DNA of 45,485 bases from Symbiodinium natans (GCA_905221605.1 CAJNDS010002283.1:2501-47985); one strand, 5' to 3'; shown: positions 20,091 through 30,485, numbered from the stretch's first letter. Translations and numbers: made by a program. The notes: generated from the letters alone by a model not told the origin.

Positions 20091-20705
20091 TCAACGCTTT
20101 CTTGAGGCTACTTCGGTTAAGAATGCGAGAAAAACACTACGCAGCAGCAAAATCAGACGGTGCTCGTTGTTACAGGAGAGGCATTGCGCCGTGCTGTGGG
20201 CCCCCCAGTCCCGCTTGCATCTCACGAGCCTCGCAGATACCGGCTCTTCTTCCTGCGGCCACAAGACCGCACCCTCAGCCCTCTGCGCAATCTGCCACGA
20301 GCGGGCGTGCCTGCGCAGCTTTTTGTGAAGCGATCCTGAAGGCAGTGAGACAGTCAGACGACTGCACGGTTCTGACGTGGCAAAAGCTTGCACCCTCCAA
20401 GCCTTGGCGTGAAAGGTGCAAAACAGCTGAGCCCCGAGCTCTGCTGCAGCCGCCAGCCGTTCCAGGGCTGCCGATCTTGACAAGCCCTGCGGGACTTGCG
20501 AGCACGTGGACTCGGGAAAACACCCTTGTGCCGTTGCGCCACACTGCACAGTGGCACAGGACGAGTAAACATCCTGAGGGCGTGGCCTCAACTTTGTGAA
20601 GATGTTGTACCTGTCGACTAGCTGCAAAGCCAACTTGCGGGTTGAATGAACAGGTCTTGGTGCCTCCACCAGCAAGTAGACAATGGCGCCACCTTCCCCG
20701 ACCAC
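20091..20705 (-). CDS. Unidentified ORF, 204 codons
   Basis: Opens MVGEGGAIVYLLVEAPRPVH and continues RKLALQLVDRYNIFTKL, which looks protein-like. The later part is Ala/Arg/Ser rich and ends in a stop at 20091. A second minus frame (20275-20715) and a plus frame (20102-20599) are open over the same DNA, so coding is not established. A CCCTAAA array follows at 20742-20774. Confidence 0.3.
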   Translation of the reverse strand: MVGEGGAIVYLLVEAPRPVHSTRKLALQLVDRYNIFTKLRPRPQDVYSSCATVQCGATAQGCFPESTCSQVPQGLSRSAALERLAAAAELGAQLFCTFHAKAWRVQAFATSEPCSRLTVSLPSGSLHKKLRRHARSWQIAQRAEGAVLWPQEEEPVSARLVRCKRDWGAHSTAQCLSCNNEHRLILLLRSVFLAFLTEVASRKR

Positions 20706-20741
20706 GGCCTCTCAAAGCACGACGTGTGTTGTGGGATGCCC

Positions 20742-20774
20742 CTAAACCCTAAACCCTAAACCCTAAACCCTGAA
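20742..20774. repeat. CCCTAAA array
   Basis: Four to five units. Confidence 0.95.
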
Positions 20775-20934
20775 CAAGATTCTAGATGCACCTGGCCTTC
20801 AGGTCCCCGAGGTGAGCCATGACCCCGGCCAAGAGGCAAGAGCGCTGAGAGCAAACAATCTGCGGGAAGATTACATGGCTATCTCCCAAAGTAGGGTTTA
20901 GGGTTTAAGTTCTAGGGTTCAGGGTTTAGGGTTT

Positions 20935-21025
20935 AGGGGTAGCCCTTTTAGACCCCAAATAGAATAGAATGCCCTTAAAGGGACCCCCAAAAGGGTATCC
21001 CCAATTTCGGGAACCCCCACATGAC
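20935..21025. mobile_element. Palindromic intron-like element, degraded copy
   Basis: Internal TAGACCCCAAATAGAATAG and the right end AATTTCGGGAACCCCCACATG match the family. The left end is fused to a TTTAGGG array (20892-20934). Confidence 0.6.
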
Positions 21026-22195
21026 TAGCATGCGATTAAGGCTTAGGGATAACCAGGCGACAAACACGAGAACCGGCTGGAAGCGGGTTGCCGGGTCAAC
21101 GCTCGAGCACGACCGGCGTTGTTTTGCTCCCAAGGCTTGTGCCTTCTACCGTGGACCGTGCCTCCTGTAGAGTATCAGGGCAAGTGGCATGCTTCTTGCG
21201 GAGGGAACCTAAGGCACGGAATCCATGGATTACATGAAGCAACTGGGATGGGGAGCCTGATCATGTTCCAGCGCCGTGACCCCCTATTCTAATCCCTATT
21301 CAGGACTTATAGCAATTATAGCAATTATTAGATTTCTAGTAATTATAGTATTAGAGTAACTATAGTATAAGGGGGAAACATCCCAAAACCCCACCGTAAA
21401 GGCCTGGGCCCTCCACCCGGAAAGTTCTGCAAGCACCTACGCTGAAGCGAAGGCTAGGAAACCTCAGCCCATTTTTGGGGTCCATACGGAAGGCTGCACC
21501 AGCGCATTTGAGGCCATCATGTCTGACGGGATGGAGCATCATGTGCATGCGATGCGCGCGTGCGGGCACGTCGTCCCTCTTCCCGAATGTGACAAATTGT
21601 GCTTGACAGCATCCCGCGCAACAATCCGCGTTGCCAAGAATCATCAAAGACTGCCCGTTGCTCCGACGCGCAGGCTCTCAAAAGCGCACGAGAGAGAACC
21701 TGCCAAACCCTTAACCCTAAACCCTAAACTTAAACCCTAACCCCGAAACCCCAAACCCTAAACCCTAAAAACGCTCCACAGACCGGTCCTCCGGCATGCA
21801 GTGAGGGCTGGCGCCAAGCCCTGCTCCTGCCTCTCTTCGAACCCTAAACCCAACCCTAAACCCTAAACCCCAAACCCGAAACCCTAAACCCTAAACCCTA
21901 GATCGGGCCACCGTGGACGTCCTTCCCCTTCATCTAGCTCCGCCTGCGCGCTCGCACGCGAACATTCACCCCTCCTCTGTTTGAGCCAAGGACTCGGAAG
22001 AATCCCTCCCGAGTCCGTCGATCTCCCTGCTAAACCCTAAACCCTAAACCCTAAACCCTAAACGCGAAACCCCAAGCCCTAAACCTTAAACCCTAGCCCT
22101 GAAACCCCGTGCGCTCTCGTAACCCCCGACACCTTTGGGGAACAAATGAAAACGGCGCAAAACAACATAGCCCGGAAGGTTAAAAGGCACAGAGG
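21026..22195. other. Array-rich spacer
   Basis: Arrays at 21708-21769, 21840-21900 and 22031-22106 alternate with 60-130 bp of unique DNA. A minus-strand ORF at 21360-21647 (95 codons) is unrecognised. Confidence 0.45.
22031..22106. repeat. CCCTAAA array
   Basis: About ten units, with CGCGAAA and CCCTTAAA variants. Confidence 0.95.
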
Positions 22196-22199
22196 TCAT

Positions 22200-22345
22200 C
22201 ATATTGAGGGGCATAAGGAGGGACCCCTAGAAGGGACCCTTAATCTCATTCCCATACATAACCCCTATATATACCTTATATAGACCTCCCTATGTACCTC
22301 AAAAACCCCTAAATAACCCACAAGGTCCCTTATAAGGGTCTCTCC
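22200..22345. mobile_element. Second intron-like repeat family, probable copy
   Basis: GAGGGACCCCTAGAAGGGAC, CCCCTATATATACC and AACCCCTAAATAACC blocks resemble the methyltransferase intron at 25751-25889. Ends are not clear. Confidence 0.4.
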
Positions 22346-22638
22346 TTTTCGTTCTTTGATTGTAGATCGGAGGGAGACAATGTAACTTCTTTGCAAACAC
22401 GCGCATCGTCGCACGAACTCCGCTGTCCCTTGCAGCGACTGCCGCAGGCTTGAGAGAGCCTGCACATAAACTACGCCCTAAACCCTAAATCCTAAATCCT
22501 AAACCCTAAACCGCTTTAGGCAACGGCAAGAGAAACTGTGGCCTCCTGAGCAACGTAACCCAGTGATCAGAATTAAAAAATGTTTGGGGTTTTGGGTTTA
22601 GGGACTCCGCTGGACATGTGTAGAGCCAAGCATCCGGT

Positions 22639-23340
22639 CTAGCTGCTTTTGCTCAGAGCCTGTTCTCGGATCTCAGATAACACGGCATATTCGTTCGGAA
22701 AGGTCGAGATGGCGAATTGGACCACGTTTGGATGAGGATCTCTACCTGGACTGACGAGGAAGTCCAAGAAAACGGCTCTGATCATGATCTCGTGGTCAAC
22801 GTCTTCCTCCGTCTTGAAGTTGAAGAAAGTTGTGCGAACTGACCAGAGGCACTTGAAGACGCCCTTCTCAGACCTCTCAAATCCGTACTTCTCCATGATG
22901 GGAAGCTGAAGCGGCAAGCACAGCTCGCGTTTGCATTTCTGTTCTTTGGCTGCGTCTCCCTTTGCTGCGGCCCAGGCAGCTGCCAGTTTCTTCTGAAAAG
23001 GCATGTTCAGGAAAGCCTGTATAAGATCATCATGCAAGGCCATGCACTGATCCCGAGTCAAAGTCTTCTCGACGGATTTCTGACATAGTTTTGCAGTCTT
23101 TGTTCGTTCTTCTTGCATTCGATCCTGGAGATTTTTGAAATTGCTGGAAGCATGCCCCAAAGTGTTGGAGTATTCCTTCTCAATCGCATCAGCAATGTGC
23201 CTCCACCATCGTCCTTGCGCCCGTACGTTCTCAATACCTTCCGACTGCAAAGCTTTCCCTGGCATCGAAATCCAGACGGAGTTCGTAGGTGCTGACACAT
23301 CTAGTGCTGCTCCACCACCAGTGGACGCTCCAGCATACAT
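22639..23340 (-). CDS. Protein C10-like domain protein
   Basis: A single open frame of 233 codons from ATG 23340 to a stop at 22639. Residues about 95-195 match the pattern of the small eukaryotic C10 (C12orf57-type) family: DLIQAFLNMPFQKKL, a charged helix with KGDAAKEQ, LPLQLPIMEKYGFE (the family's LP..Q..VI..YGF signature), then a G-V-F stretch and an acidic D-E-I segment. The molecular role of the family is poorly known. The N-terminal 90 residues, including RWWRHIADAIEKEYS, are extra relative to the usual family length of about 125, and may be lineage-specific or partly upstream exon. The C-terminus adds about 35 residues. There is no array inside the frame, one lies upstream at 23436, and no neighbour suggests a shared pathway. 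Confidence 0.58.
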   Translation of the reverse strand: MYAGASTGGGAALDVSAPTNSVWISMPGKALQSEGIENVRAQGRWWRHIADAIEKEYSNTLGHASSNFKNLQDRMQEERTKTAKLCQKSVEKTLTRDQCMALHDDLIQAFLNMPFQKKLAAAWAAAKGDAAKEQKCKRELCLPLQLPIMEKYGFERSEKGVFKCLWSVRTTFFNFKTEEDVDHEIMIRAVFLDFLVSPGRDPHPNVVQFAISTFPNEYAVLSEIREQALSKSS

Positions 23341-23435
23341 GGACCGCAGAACCTAGGCTGTTCAGTGGACCCCTGGGAAAGAAGTATATCCCTTTTTGGG
23401 GGTTAGTCGTCATATACTAGGAACCCAGAGAATCC

Positions 23436-23470
23436 CTAAACCCTAACCCCCAAACCCCAGACCCTAAAAG
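23436..23470. repeat. CCCTAAA array, degenerate
   Basis: CCCTAAA, CCCCAAA and CCCAGAC units. The surrounding DNA at 23470-23620 contains a partly duplicated phrase, TACTGAACAGGCTCGG with GTCCTGACAGAA, at 23482 and 23588. Confidence 0.9.
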
Positions 23471-23755
23471 TAAAACGTATACTACTGAACAGGCTCGGGA
23501 CCACGTCCTGACAGAAGCATATACTTCTTTGGGGTTCGTTGTAATTGTACTAGCAACCCAGGAAGCCAAAGAAGTGATAAAGCATACTACTGAACAGGCT
23601 CGGAACCAAGTCCTGACAGAAAGCTCCCATGGGTCGGTCCACCTGCTTCGTGTCAATAGCTGCAGGCTCTTCCGCCGATCGTCCACCGCATGGGTGCAGC
23701 ATGATGATGAAGCGATTTTGCATCGGCAGCTGGAAACAACCTGAAGGTGCAGGAG

Positions 23756-23867
23756 GTTTAGGGTTTAGGGTTTAGGGTTTAGGGTTTAGGGTTTAGGGTT
23801 TAGGGTTTAGGGTTTAGGGTTTAGGGTTTAGGGTTTAGGGTTTAGGGTTTAGGGTTTAGGGTTTAGC
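23756..23867. repeat. TTTAGGG array, near perfect
   Basis: Sixteen consecutive perfect units. Confidence 0.98.
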
Positions 23868-24925
23868 TGTGATAGGGCGTAGATGCTGTGAAGGTTAGGC
23901 TTTCGAACAAGCTCGAAAGCTCGTGAGGCGCGAAGAGCAGCTTTGGCCCGATTGTGGAAGGCCATCTAACACTTCTCTCCCACCCCGCGCCGTCCGAGGT
24001 GGCAAAGCCACCCAAACCTATTCCTTTTAGGGTTTAGGCCTAATCTCTAGCCAACTGCTTACTTTCCATAAAACTTCTTCATTCCGTCACGGTGGTCGCC
24101 AGCCTGGTTCCAAATGTAGGTTCACCAAAAAAAGGCAACCCTAGGCAGGAGTGCCGAGAGGCCCAGGTAAAGAAGGAGCAGGGGTTGGGCTCAAAAGACA
24201 TACAGCTTTTTGGAGCACCTGTCGGCCTGAGGCCCCCTGGTCCCTGAGCACCTTGCGGCGAGGGGTCCGGGTCCTCCTGGCCTGGGGGCCTTGGGGTACC
24301 CCGAAAATGCCAGCGCCACTCAGGAACCAGTACTGGTCCCGAGGAGAACCGGGCCCATAGGGGGGCGGCCTAGGCCCTGAGCTTAGGGCTTGGGGCTTAG
24401 GGCTTAGGGCTTGGGGCTTAGGGCTTAAGGATGAAAATGCATGGAGTGAAAGCAGCCTGCGACAATGCATGGAGCACGTTGAGTCTTTTGCACGAAAAGC
24501 ACTGGAAAATCCCAACAGAATGGCTGACGGATGCAACGGCCCTTCTCACGATCCCTAAAGCCTAACCCTAAACCCTAAACCCTAACCCCTAAACCCGAAA
24601 CCCTAAACATCCCTAAACCCTAAACCCAAACCCAGGCACCATGGGCCCGGCGAGAGCAGCTCATCTGCAGGGAGTCACAGGTAATCGAGCGCCAATCTGC
24701 CGAGTGATGCCCAGTGGCCAGCCCAGTTCCTCTGATAGGGTTCTGAAGGGAGGGGGGTTCAAGGGGGTTTAGGGTTTAGGGTTTTGGGTTTAGGCTTTAG
24801 GGTTTAGGGTTTAGGGTTTAGAGGTAGGTACCTCGGGAACCCTAGGGAAGCTTAGGGAGCCTTGGGGAGTAGTGGGGAGAATTGGGGAACCTTGGGTTAC
24901 ATAGCCCCCCTTGAACCCCGCTCCC
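23868..24925. other. Array-rich spacer, possible distal methyltransferase exons
   Basis: Arrays or variants at 24380-24428 (TTAGGGC/TTGGGGC), 24555-24635 and 24768-24822. A 131-codon minus-strand frame at 24141-24536 spans one of them and is not credible as a single exon. The minus strand at 24640-24740 (DWRSITCDSLQM) could be a further exon of the methyltransferase gene but cannot be confirmed. Confidence 0.35.
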
Positions 24926-24929
24926 TTAA

Positions 24930-26011
24930 GAACCCACGTAATCCTCCATCGATGGCTTCAAAGCTGTTGATCTTTGCAAACAGATCCAAGTCATCGATGA
25001 TCACAAGCGAGGCATGTGGAAGCAACTCACTGACCAAACCTCGGTGAGCACTAGAGACACAACTGCTTTGCGAGAAAAGAGAGGCTACACATGATGCAGC
25101 CAGCTGAAACGCCGACATTTGATGGAAGGACATCAAACATCGTCTCTACGTCGGTAAGGATGGAAAAGCAAAATGAAGGACAAAAAAAATGCGACTGCAA
25201 GAAAAAAGACATGCGGTCGCGTGTCCCTTTTTTCGGGGGGGTCCCTTCAAGGGGGATTCTATTCAAGGTGGAACATCCCAAGGAGACCCCCCTATTTTGG
25301 GAAATACCCTAAACCCTAAACCCTGAACCCTAAACCCTAAACCCGAAACCTTAAACCTTAAACCCCAAACCCTAAACCCTAAACCCTAAGCAAAGAAGGT
25401 ACCCCTGCTTTCGGACACCCTGACATCAGGTTCAAAAGAAGGGGCTCAGCTCCTTCGTCAAGGGTATCTCATCCCCCAAGCCTTTGGTGACGGAGCCTGA
25501 CCAAAGAGCATGAAAGCCTAGACCCCAGACCCTAACCCTAAACCCTAAACCCCAATCCCTAAACCCTAGCCCTAAACCCTAAACCCTTGAACCCCCAACC
25601 CCGCCTGACCAATGAGCATCCAAGTACAGCACTGCTGGGCCTGATACCTTTGGAAGGATCGTCTCCAGGACGCGGGCGGAATGTCCCAAGTGGTAGTGAA
25701 TGGGCCGTGCTGCCTTCCAGGCGAACAGCTTGGCGGCCTCGAAACATTGCCTTCAAGGGACTAAAGGAGGGACCCTTACAGGGGACCTTAGGGGTTCTTT
25801 AGGGGGTTGTATAGGGGCTACTTAGGTACTATGGGGACTATACGTAAGGTATATCGGGACTACATGAAGGTACATATAGGCTTGATTGCCTGCTGAGCTC
25901 GATGGTGTGTAGCTCAGTGAAGTGCGGGGACAGTGCCACCACCGTCTGGCCCAGAAACGTGCCCGTCTCGATGAAGATGCCGTGGCGGAAGCCCGCGCAG
26001 GGAAAGCCCCG
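24930..26011 (-). CDS. Class I SAM-dependent methyltransferase-like protein, at least four exons
   Basis: Exon 26011-25890 reads FRHGIFIETGTFLGQTVVAL and HTIELSR. Exon 25750-25605 reads AAKLFAWKAARPIHYHLGHS and AVLYLDAHWSG. Exon 25496 to about 25434 reads SVTKGLGDEIPLTKELSPF. A further exon about 25070-24930 reads ASLVIIDDLDLF. Together these follow the order seen in a family of small-molecule or sugar methyltransferases: a nucleotide-binding ETGTFLG loop, acidic IELS, GHS..VL, LDAHWSGG, a D.PL..EL segment and a late IIDD.DLF. The first three exons join in frame with GC-AG introns (25889-25751 and 25604-25497). The join to the last exon is not resolved and the N-terminus was not found. The substrate cannot be inferred. 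Confidence 0.6.
25225..25306. mobile_element. Palindromic intron-like element, degraded copy, in the methyltransferase gene
   Basis: GGGGGGGTCCC, GGGGGATTCTATT and AGACCCCCCTATTTTGGGAA blocks. Followed immediately by a CCCTAAA array. Confidence 0.55.
25305..25389. repeat. CCCTAAA array
   Basis: About twelve units with CCCTGAA, CCCGAAA and CCTTAAA variants. Confidence 0.96.
25495..25619 (-). repeat. Direct repeats flanking a telomere-array intron
   Basis: GCCTGACCAAAGAGCAT (25495-25511) and GCCTGACCAATGAGCAT (25603-25619) differ at one base. Between them is only CCCTAAA-type sequence. Splicing within the repeats removes exactly 108 nt and joins LDAHWSG to SVTKG in frame. Confidence 0.8.
25751..25889 (-). 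mobile_element. GC-AG intron flanked by AGGCAAT repeats, second intron-like family
   Basis: 139 nt. The minus strand reads CAG|GCAATCAAGCC to TCCCTTGAAG|GCAATG, so AGGCAAT is repeated at both ends. The interior is C-run rich (GTCCCC, AACCCCC, GGTCCC) with TATA blocks. Confidence 0.65.
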
Positions 26012-26545
26012 CTGCCTCACAGCCAGGTCAAGTCACTAAGTGCTGAACATGTTTAGGGTTTAGGGTTTAGGGTTTAGGGTTTAGGGTTTAGGGTTTAGGG
26101 TTGAACAGAGCAGGCGCACCCAAAAAAAAAGCCGTTGTTGGGTTGGAGGGTTGAGTTCTCGAACTTTGATGGATCTGCCGGGTAGTCAGCATCACCCGAA
26201 AAGCATCGACAACCAGCCAGCGGGGCATGCACCAATCACCTACAACATTCTAGAACTCCATGCCGTCCGAAAATTGGCCCAAGCATGCCCCAAGACGAAA
26301 ACACGACAAAGTATCCAACCATCAGGTTGAAACCAAGCATGCAGCACTTCGTACAAATACTGCATAGTGCAACAACAACTCCACAACAAACCGACCACCC
26401 TAAACCCTAAACCCTAAACCATAAACCCTAAACCCTAAACGCCCCCCAAAAAAAAAGCACTACGGAACCAGTCCCTGCTGCTCACATTCCCCAAAGATCT
26501 CCTGCAGATTGCTCCACGTCAAGGCCCAGGATGGATCCGCCATGT

Positions 26546-26690
26546 GAGTTTAGGGTTTAGGGTTTAGGGTTTAGGGTTTAGGGTTTAGGGTTTAGGGTTT
26601 AGGGCTTAGGGTTTAGGGTTTAGGGTTTAGCGTTTCGGGTTTAGGGTTTAGGGTTTAGGAGTTAGGGGGTAGGAGTTAGGGGTTTTGGGG
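26546..26690. repeat. TTTAGGG array
   Basis: About twenty units, with GTTAGGGGGTAGGA variants at the right end. Confidence 0.97.
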
Positions 26691-26774
26691 TTTTTGGGGC
26701 TTAAAGTCCAGGATGGGACTTGGTCAAGTGGGATCCACCAGCCAACTTTCGCCCAGTGGTTGCTACGTTTGGGA

Positions 26775-27020
26775 CCTTTAGGGTTTAGGGCTTAGAACTG
26801 AGGGTTTAGGGCTTAGGGTTTAGGGTTGAGGGTTGAGGGTTTTAGGGTTTTAGGGTTTAGGGTTGAGGGTTGAGGGTTGAGGGTTGAGGGTTTAGGGTTG
26901 AGAGTTGAGGGTTGAGGGTTGAGGGTTTAGGGTTTGGGTTTAGGGTTTAGGGTTTAGGGTTTAGGGTTTAGGGTTTAAGGTTTAGGGTTGGTTTAGGTTT
27001 GAGGGTTTAGGGCTTAGGCT
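26775..27020. repeat. TTTAGGG/GTTGAGG mixed array
   Basis: The longest tract here, with blocks of GGTTGAG units alternating with TTTAGGG blocks. Confidence 0.97.
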
Positions 27021-27492
27021 CATGGTTGCTCTTTGCTAGCGATGCATCGGTATGGGTTCCTTTGTTGAGGCCAACTTGAGACGCAAGTCGGTTTGGGGTT
27101 TCGGGGGTTTAGGGTTTAGGGTTTAGGGTTTAGGGTTTAGGGTTTAGGGTTTAGGGTTTGGGGTTTGGGGGATAGGGTTCACTACCCAGTAACCGTATGA
27201 TATTAAGGGTGCCCTTTTGGGGGCCGGTTCCGTTTACACGAGAACCTACAACCCAAAAAGGGAAAAAGTGTGCCTCTGGGCTACCCAGAGTCTCAGATTG
27301 TTTGCACTTTCTGATTCCCCAAAAACATCCTGAAGCCTTCCTAACACCCCTCTGACCCTACGCCTAAGCCCTAAACCCTAAACCCTAAACCCTAAACCCT
27401 GAATCCAAAACGACTGGGTGACTTGCAGCTCGCGGCCCCCTGCACATTACCTTCCCTTATGCAAGCAGTCCGTAATAGGGGTTGTAATAGGA

Positions 27493-27625
27493 GTTTAGGG
27501 TTTAGGGTTCAGGGTTTAGGGTTGAGGTTTGAGGGTCGAGGGTTTAGGGTTTAGGGTTTAGGGTTTAGGGTTTAGGGTTTAGGGTTTAGGGTTTAGGGTT
27601 TAGGGTTTAGGTTTAGGGTTTAGGG
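27493..27625. repeat. TTTAGGG array
   Basis: About eighteen units, nearly perfect in the right half. Confidence 0.97.
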
Positions 27626-27784
27626 GAGGGTATTGTACTCCCTACTAAGGACTGTTAGTATAGGGGGGGGACATCCCAAGCTGAAAGCCAGTTGTAGCAG
27701 TGTTTTCTAGATGGCTGCTTTGAAGACTTGGCAGGCACAGTCCTCATACCCTGGTACCAGCATGAACTAATTTGTGTATATATA

Positions 27785-27872
27785 TGGGGTTTACGAAAAT
27801 AGGCGACCCCTAAGATTGACCCCCAAATAGTAAGGACCCCAATAAGGCATTCCCCAATTTCGGAAACCCTAT
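27785..27872. mobile_element. Palindromic intron-like element, short intact-looking copy
   Basis: Plus strand GGGGTTTACGAAAATAGGCG, then GACCCCCAAATAGTAAGGAC, to CCAATTTCGGAAACCCTATG. Flanked by TATATA on the left and TAATATATATG on the right. Confidence 0.7.
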
Positions 27873-27884
27873 GTTTTTTGTAAT

Positions 27885-27938
27885 ATATATGTGTATATAC
27901 ACATACATATATATATATACATATATATATATATACGT
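27885..27938. repeat. (TA)n / TATG repeat
   Basis: Alternating TA with CA steps. Confidence 0.93.
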
Positions 27939-28162
27939 TCTAGCGTTTTGTGAATTTCGTCCCAGTTTAGCTGTGCTACTAATACCTATCTTTTGCACTG
28001 TTAACATTAATCATCAGGAGGAAAGTGCACGGACTTCTCTTCTCAACGCTGTCTGCGCAAAGCGGTGGGGGTGGAAGGGGGGGGGGCATCACGCTGTCTG
28101 CACGCGGCCTGACCAAGCACATGAACTCATCGCCTAAACCCTATTAATTAATTGGAAGCCCT

Positions 28163-29651
28163 CTAAGAACAATTCGGAGCACCACAGTCACCACAACTCC
28201 CAAACACACGTAACCATGTTGCTGAAGTGCTTGCAAACGGGCCTCTCTCTGCATGGCTATAGCACTCGCGGCAGGAATCATGAGAGACGCCGTAGGCGAT
28301 CAAGTTCCCTTGGAACACTTCCACCGCGGCATCGTAGACCACCCTATCGACGTCATCATGCCAGCCCATGAGCTCATCTATATCATAGTCCGCATGCGCA
28401 GACTTTGTTTCCGAGCTCGGCCTCGTATCTTCGAAATCCGATGCCTGGCAAGCTCCCCCAAACATCTTGTGGAGCAGGCATATTGACAAGTCCCAGTCCT
28501 CCGTGATGCCCACAAAAGAGAAGCCTTCCCGGACCCTCCGAGCCGCTTCCTCCGCATCCGCACGCGTCATCTTGGGCCGGTCAGGGTCGAGCGTCTGCGT
28601 TGTCGGGTGCAGGTTGTTGTGCTCGACCACCAGCTGATACGTCATGCCTCCCTTCCAACTTTCGGCAAACTCCAAGACAGGTACCTTCGACAACCCGGGC
28701 ACGGGCTGATGGCACACCGACATGTTAAGCGATCCACTGACGTGCATGGCAAGGAGGTCCTGCAGATGGTCTTCATAGTTCACCGTCGCAAAGTTGTCGG
28801 CGTCGTCGTGGTAGGCGGACAGAATGCGCTGCTCGGGATTTCGGAACATCCCCACCAATGCACCTGTCCACATGTATGCGATCTCAAGTCGGGTATGCAT
28901 AAATGTAATGCAGAGCATGGGCTAACTACTCCAGATACTTCTTACAAGGCTGCCCCTTTTGTCGCTCAGAGCGAAGCACCGATCCGACAGTCAACAAACA
29001 TCGTCATTGAATCGTCATTCCATGGGAAGCCTGGAAGGGAAATCTCGGCTACTTCAAGGCTGGGAACAAAAACAGAGCATGGCGCTCCGATGCACCCCGA
29101 ATCCTCCGAATGACCAAGAGAATCGCAGCTCCTGGCACTGAGCCAGAACAGCTGCATGGTCGCGAGGCACGCAAGTAGAGCCTCCAACACTTAGCTTGAA
29201 TGTCGATACTGACGCTTGCTTTCCCCTACACTTGCACTTTGAACCCTCAACCCTGAAGTCAGACGATCGCCTTTGCGAGCCGTGTAGTTGTCAATCGGCT
29301 GGTGTGGAAAGGCATCGCTGAAATGTGGGCAGAAGAACTTCTTCGCGAGGCAGGCTTCCGGACATTCGAATTTCCATTTCTGCGCACACATCAGACCCTT
29401 CCACCAACCCAGAAAGCTACACGCACCCTACGACGCACCGCTGAGTATGCTCTGAAAGCCGCCTTCTTACTACTGTGTACCTTTGAGGGTCTGACACGGG
29501 GAAGTTTGTGACAGGGCCCTCCCTCCTCCATGTAACAGTCGCCCAGCGACTGCTCATCGACGACAAGGCTGCTGGCAAGTGGGCACACTCCGGGGAGGTG
29601 TATCAGCGCATTGATGAAGGAACTGCCGCATTTCCTGGCTGGTGCACGCAT
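28163..29651 (-). CDS. Sulfotransferase-domain protein, three exons seen
   Basis: Exon 29651-29481 reads RAPARKCGSSFINALIHLPG, a PAPS 5'-phosphosulfate-binding-loop-like stretch. Exon 29379-29253 reads FECPEACLAKKFFCPHF. Exon 28863-28163 reads ALVGMFRNPEQRILSAYHDD, the 3'-phosphate-binding motif with Arg and Ser, then FSFVGITEDWDLSICLLHKM, typical of membrane carbohydrate sulfotransferases. The enzyme would move sulfate from PAPS to a glycan, probably in the Golgi. Exons 1 and 2 join at AAAG|GTACAC in phase 0. Exons 2 and 3 join at TCAG with an AGG ambiguity, which preserves the frame. ATG 29651 may not be the true start, since TAG|GCAACG just upstream is a possible acceptor. The C-terminus is Cys-rich. 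No membrane anchor was found in the visible part. Confidence 0.68.
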
Positions 29652-29819
29652 TTGGGGGCTTGGCGTTGCCTACGTCCCCTCACGAATAGCATTACCCGAA
29701 ACCCTAGGCAGCCCTAAACCTCTCTTCCCCCCTAGCGGCGCGCAGTGGAGCCAGTAAATCGGCTCGGCCGCTTCAAGGAGCGTCGGCTCCCCGAAGGCCA
29801 ATTTCCTTGGGGACCAAAT

Positions 29820-29935
29820 GAACCCTAACATTCGGACCCTATACTGCTATAATTCCTATTGAGGCGATATGAACCCTCAACCCTATACTACATGGTACTG
29901 TAATTTCCTATTCAGACAATATGAACCACACAGCC
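29820..29935. repeat. Diverged tandem duplication, about 58-bp unit
   Basis: ACCCTATACTGCTATAATTC..GATATGAACCCTCAA is repeated as CCCTATACTAC..ATATGAACCAC. Part of the spacer 29680-30110, which has no recognisable gene. Confidence 0.6.
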
Positions 29936-30112
29936 TTTTTGGGCTTACTTCGTCCCCAAGGTTCTGCTGCAGCAGCTGCAATGCGCCGCTCTCCTCGAGA
30001 GGAGGGTTACATTTTGGTGGGGGATTCTTTCAAGGTAGTGAAACATGAAGAATAACCCTGCACTTGGAGTTCGGATGGGTTGTGGAGATTTGAGGGAGGG
30101 GGGATTCAATAT

Positions 30113-30385
30113 TGTGTGTGTGTGTGCGCGTGTGCACGTGCGCGCGTGTGCGCGTGTGCGCGTGTGCGCGTGTGCGCCTGTGCGCCTGTGCGCCTGTGCG
30201 CCTGTGCGCCTGTGCGCCTGTGCGCCTGTGCGCGTGTGCACGTGCGCGTCTCCGCGTCTCCGCGTGTGCGCGTGTGCGCGTGGCGCGTTTCGCTTGGGCG
30301 CGTGCGCGCGTGGGCGCGTGGGCGCGTCGCGCGTGCGGGCGTGCTTGCGGGCGTGCTGACGTGCGGGGCGTGCGGAGGCGTGCGG
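30113..30385. repeat. GTGCGC/GTGCGCCT low-complexity tract
   Basis: Begins as (GT)n, becomes TGTGCGCC hexamer-like repeats and then GGGCGCGT variants up to the gap. ORFs through it on either strand are composition artefacts. Confidence 0.95.
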
Positions 30386-30485
30386 NNNNNNNNNNNNNNN
30401 NNNNNNNNNNNNNNNNNNNNNNNNNNNNNNNNNNNNNNNNNNNNNNNNNNNNNNNNNNNNNNNNNNNNNNNNNNNNNNNNNNNNN
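30386..30485. other. Assembly gap (100 N)
   Basis: Exactly 100 N inside GT-rich sequence, a scaffolding gap of unknown true length. Confidence 0.99.

Larger units (their letters stand above)
26012..27640. other. Densest TTTAGGG region
   Basis: Arrays at 26051-26104, 26398-26441, 26546-26690, 26775-27020, 27090-27175, 27362-27402 and 27493-27625 occupy nearly half the interval. The unique pieces between them (80-290 bp) gave no exon that I recognise. Confidence 0.6.

Noticed and set aside
23756-23867. Perfect TTTAGGG run as a chromosome end
   Set aside because: Arrays occur dozens of times in both orientations amid genes, so they are interstitial, not a telomere.
28607-29113. 168-codon plus-strand ORF
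   Set aside because: Antisense to the sulfotransferase exon. The minus-strand frame has the recognisable motifs.
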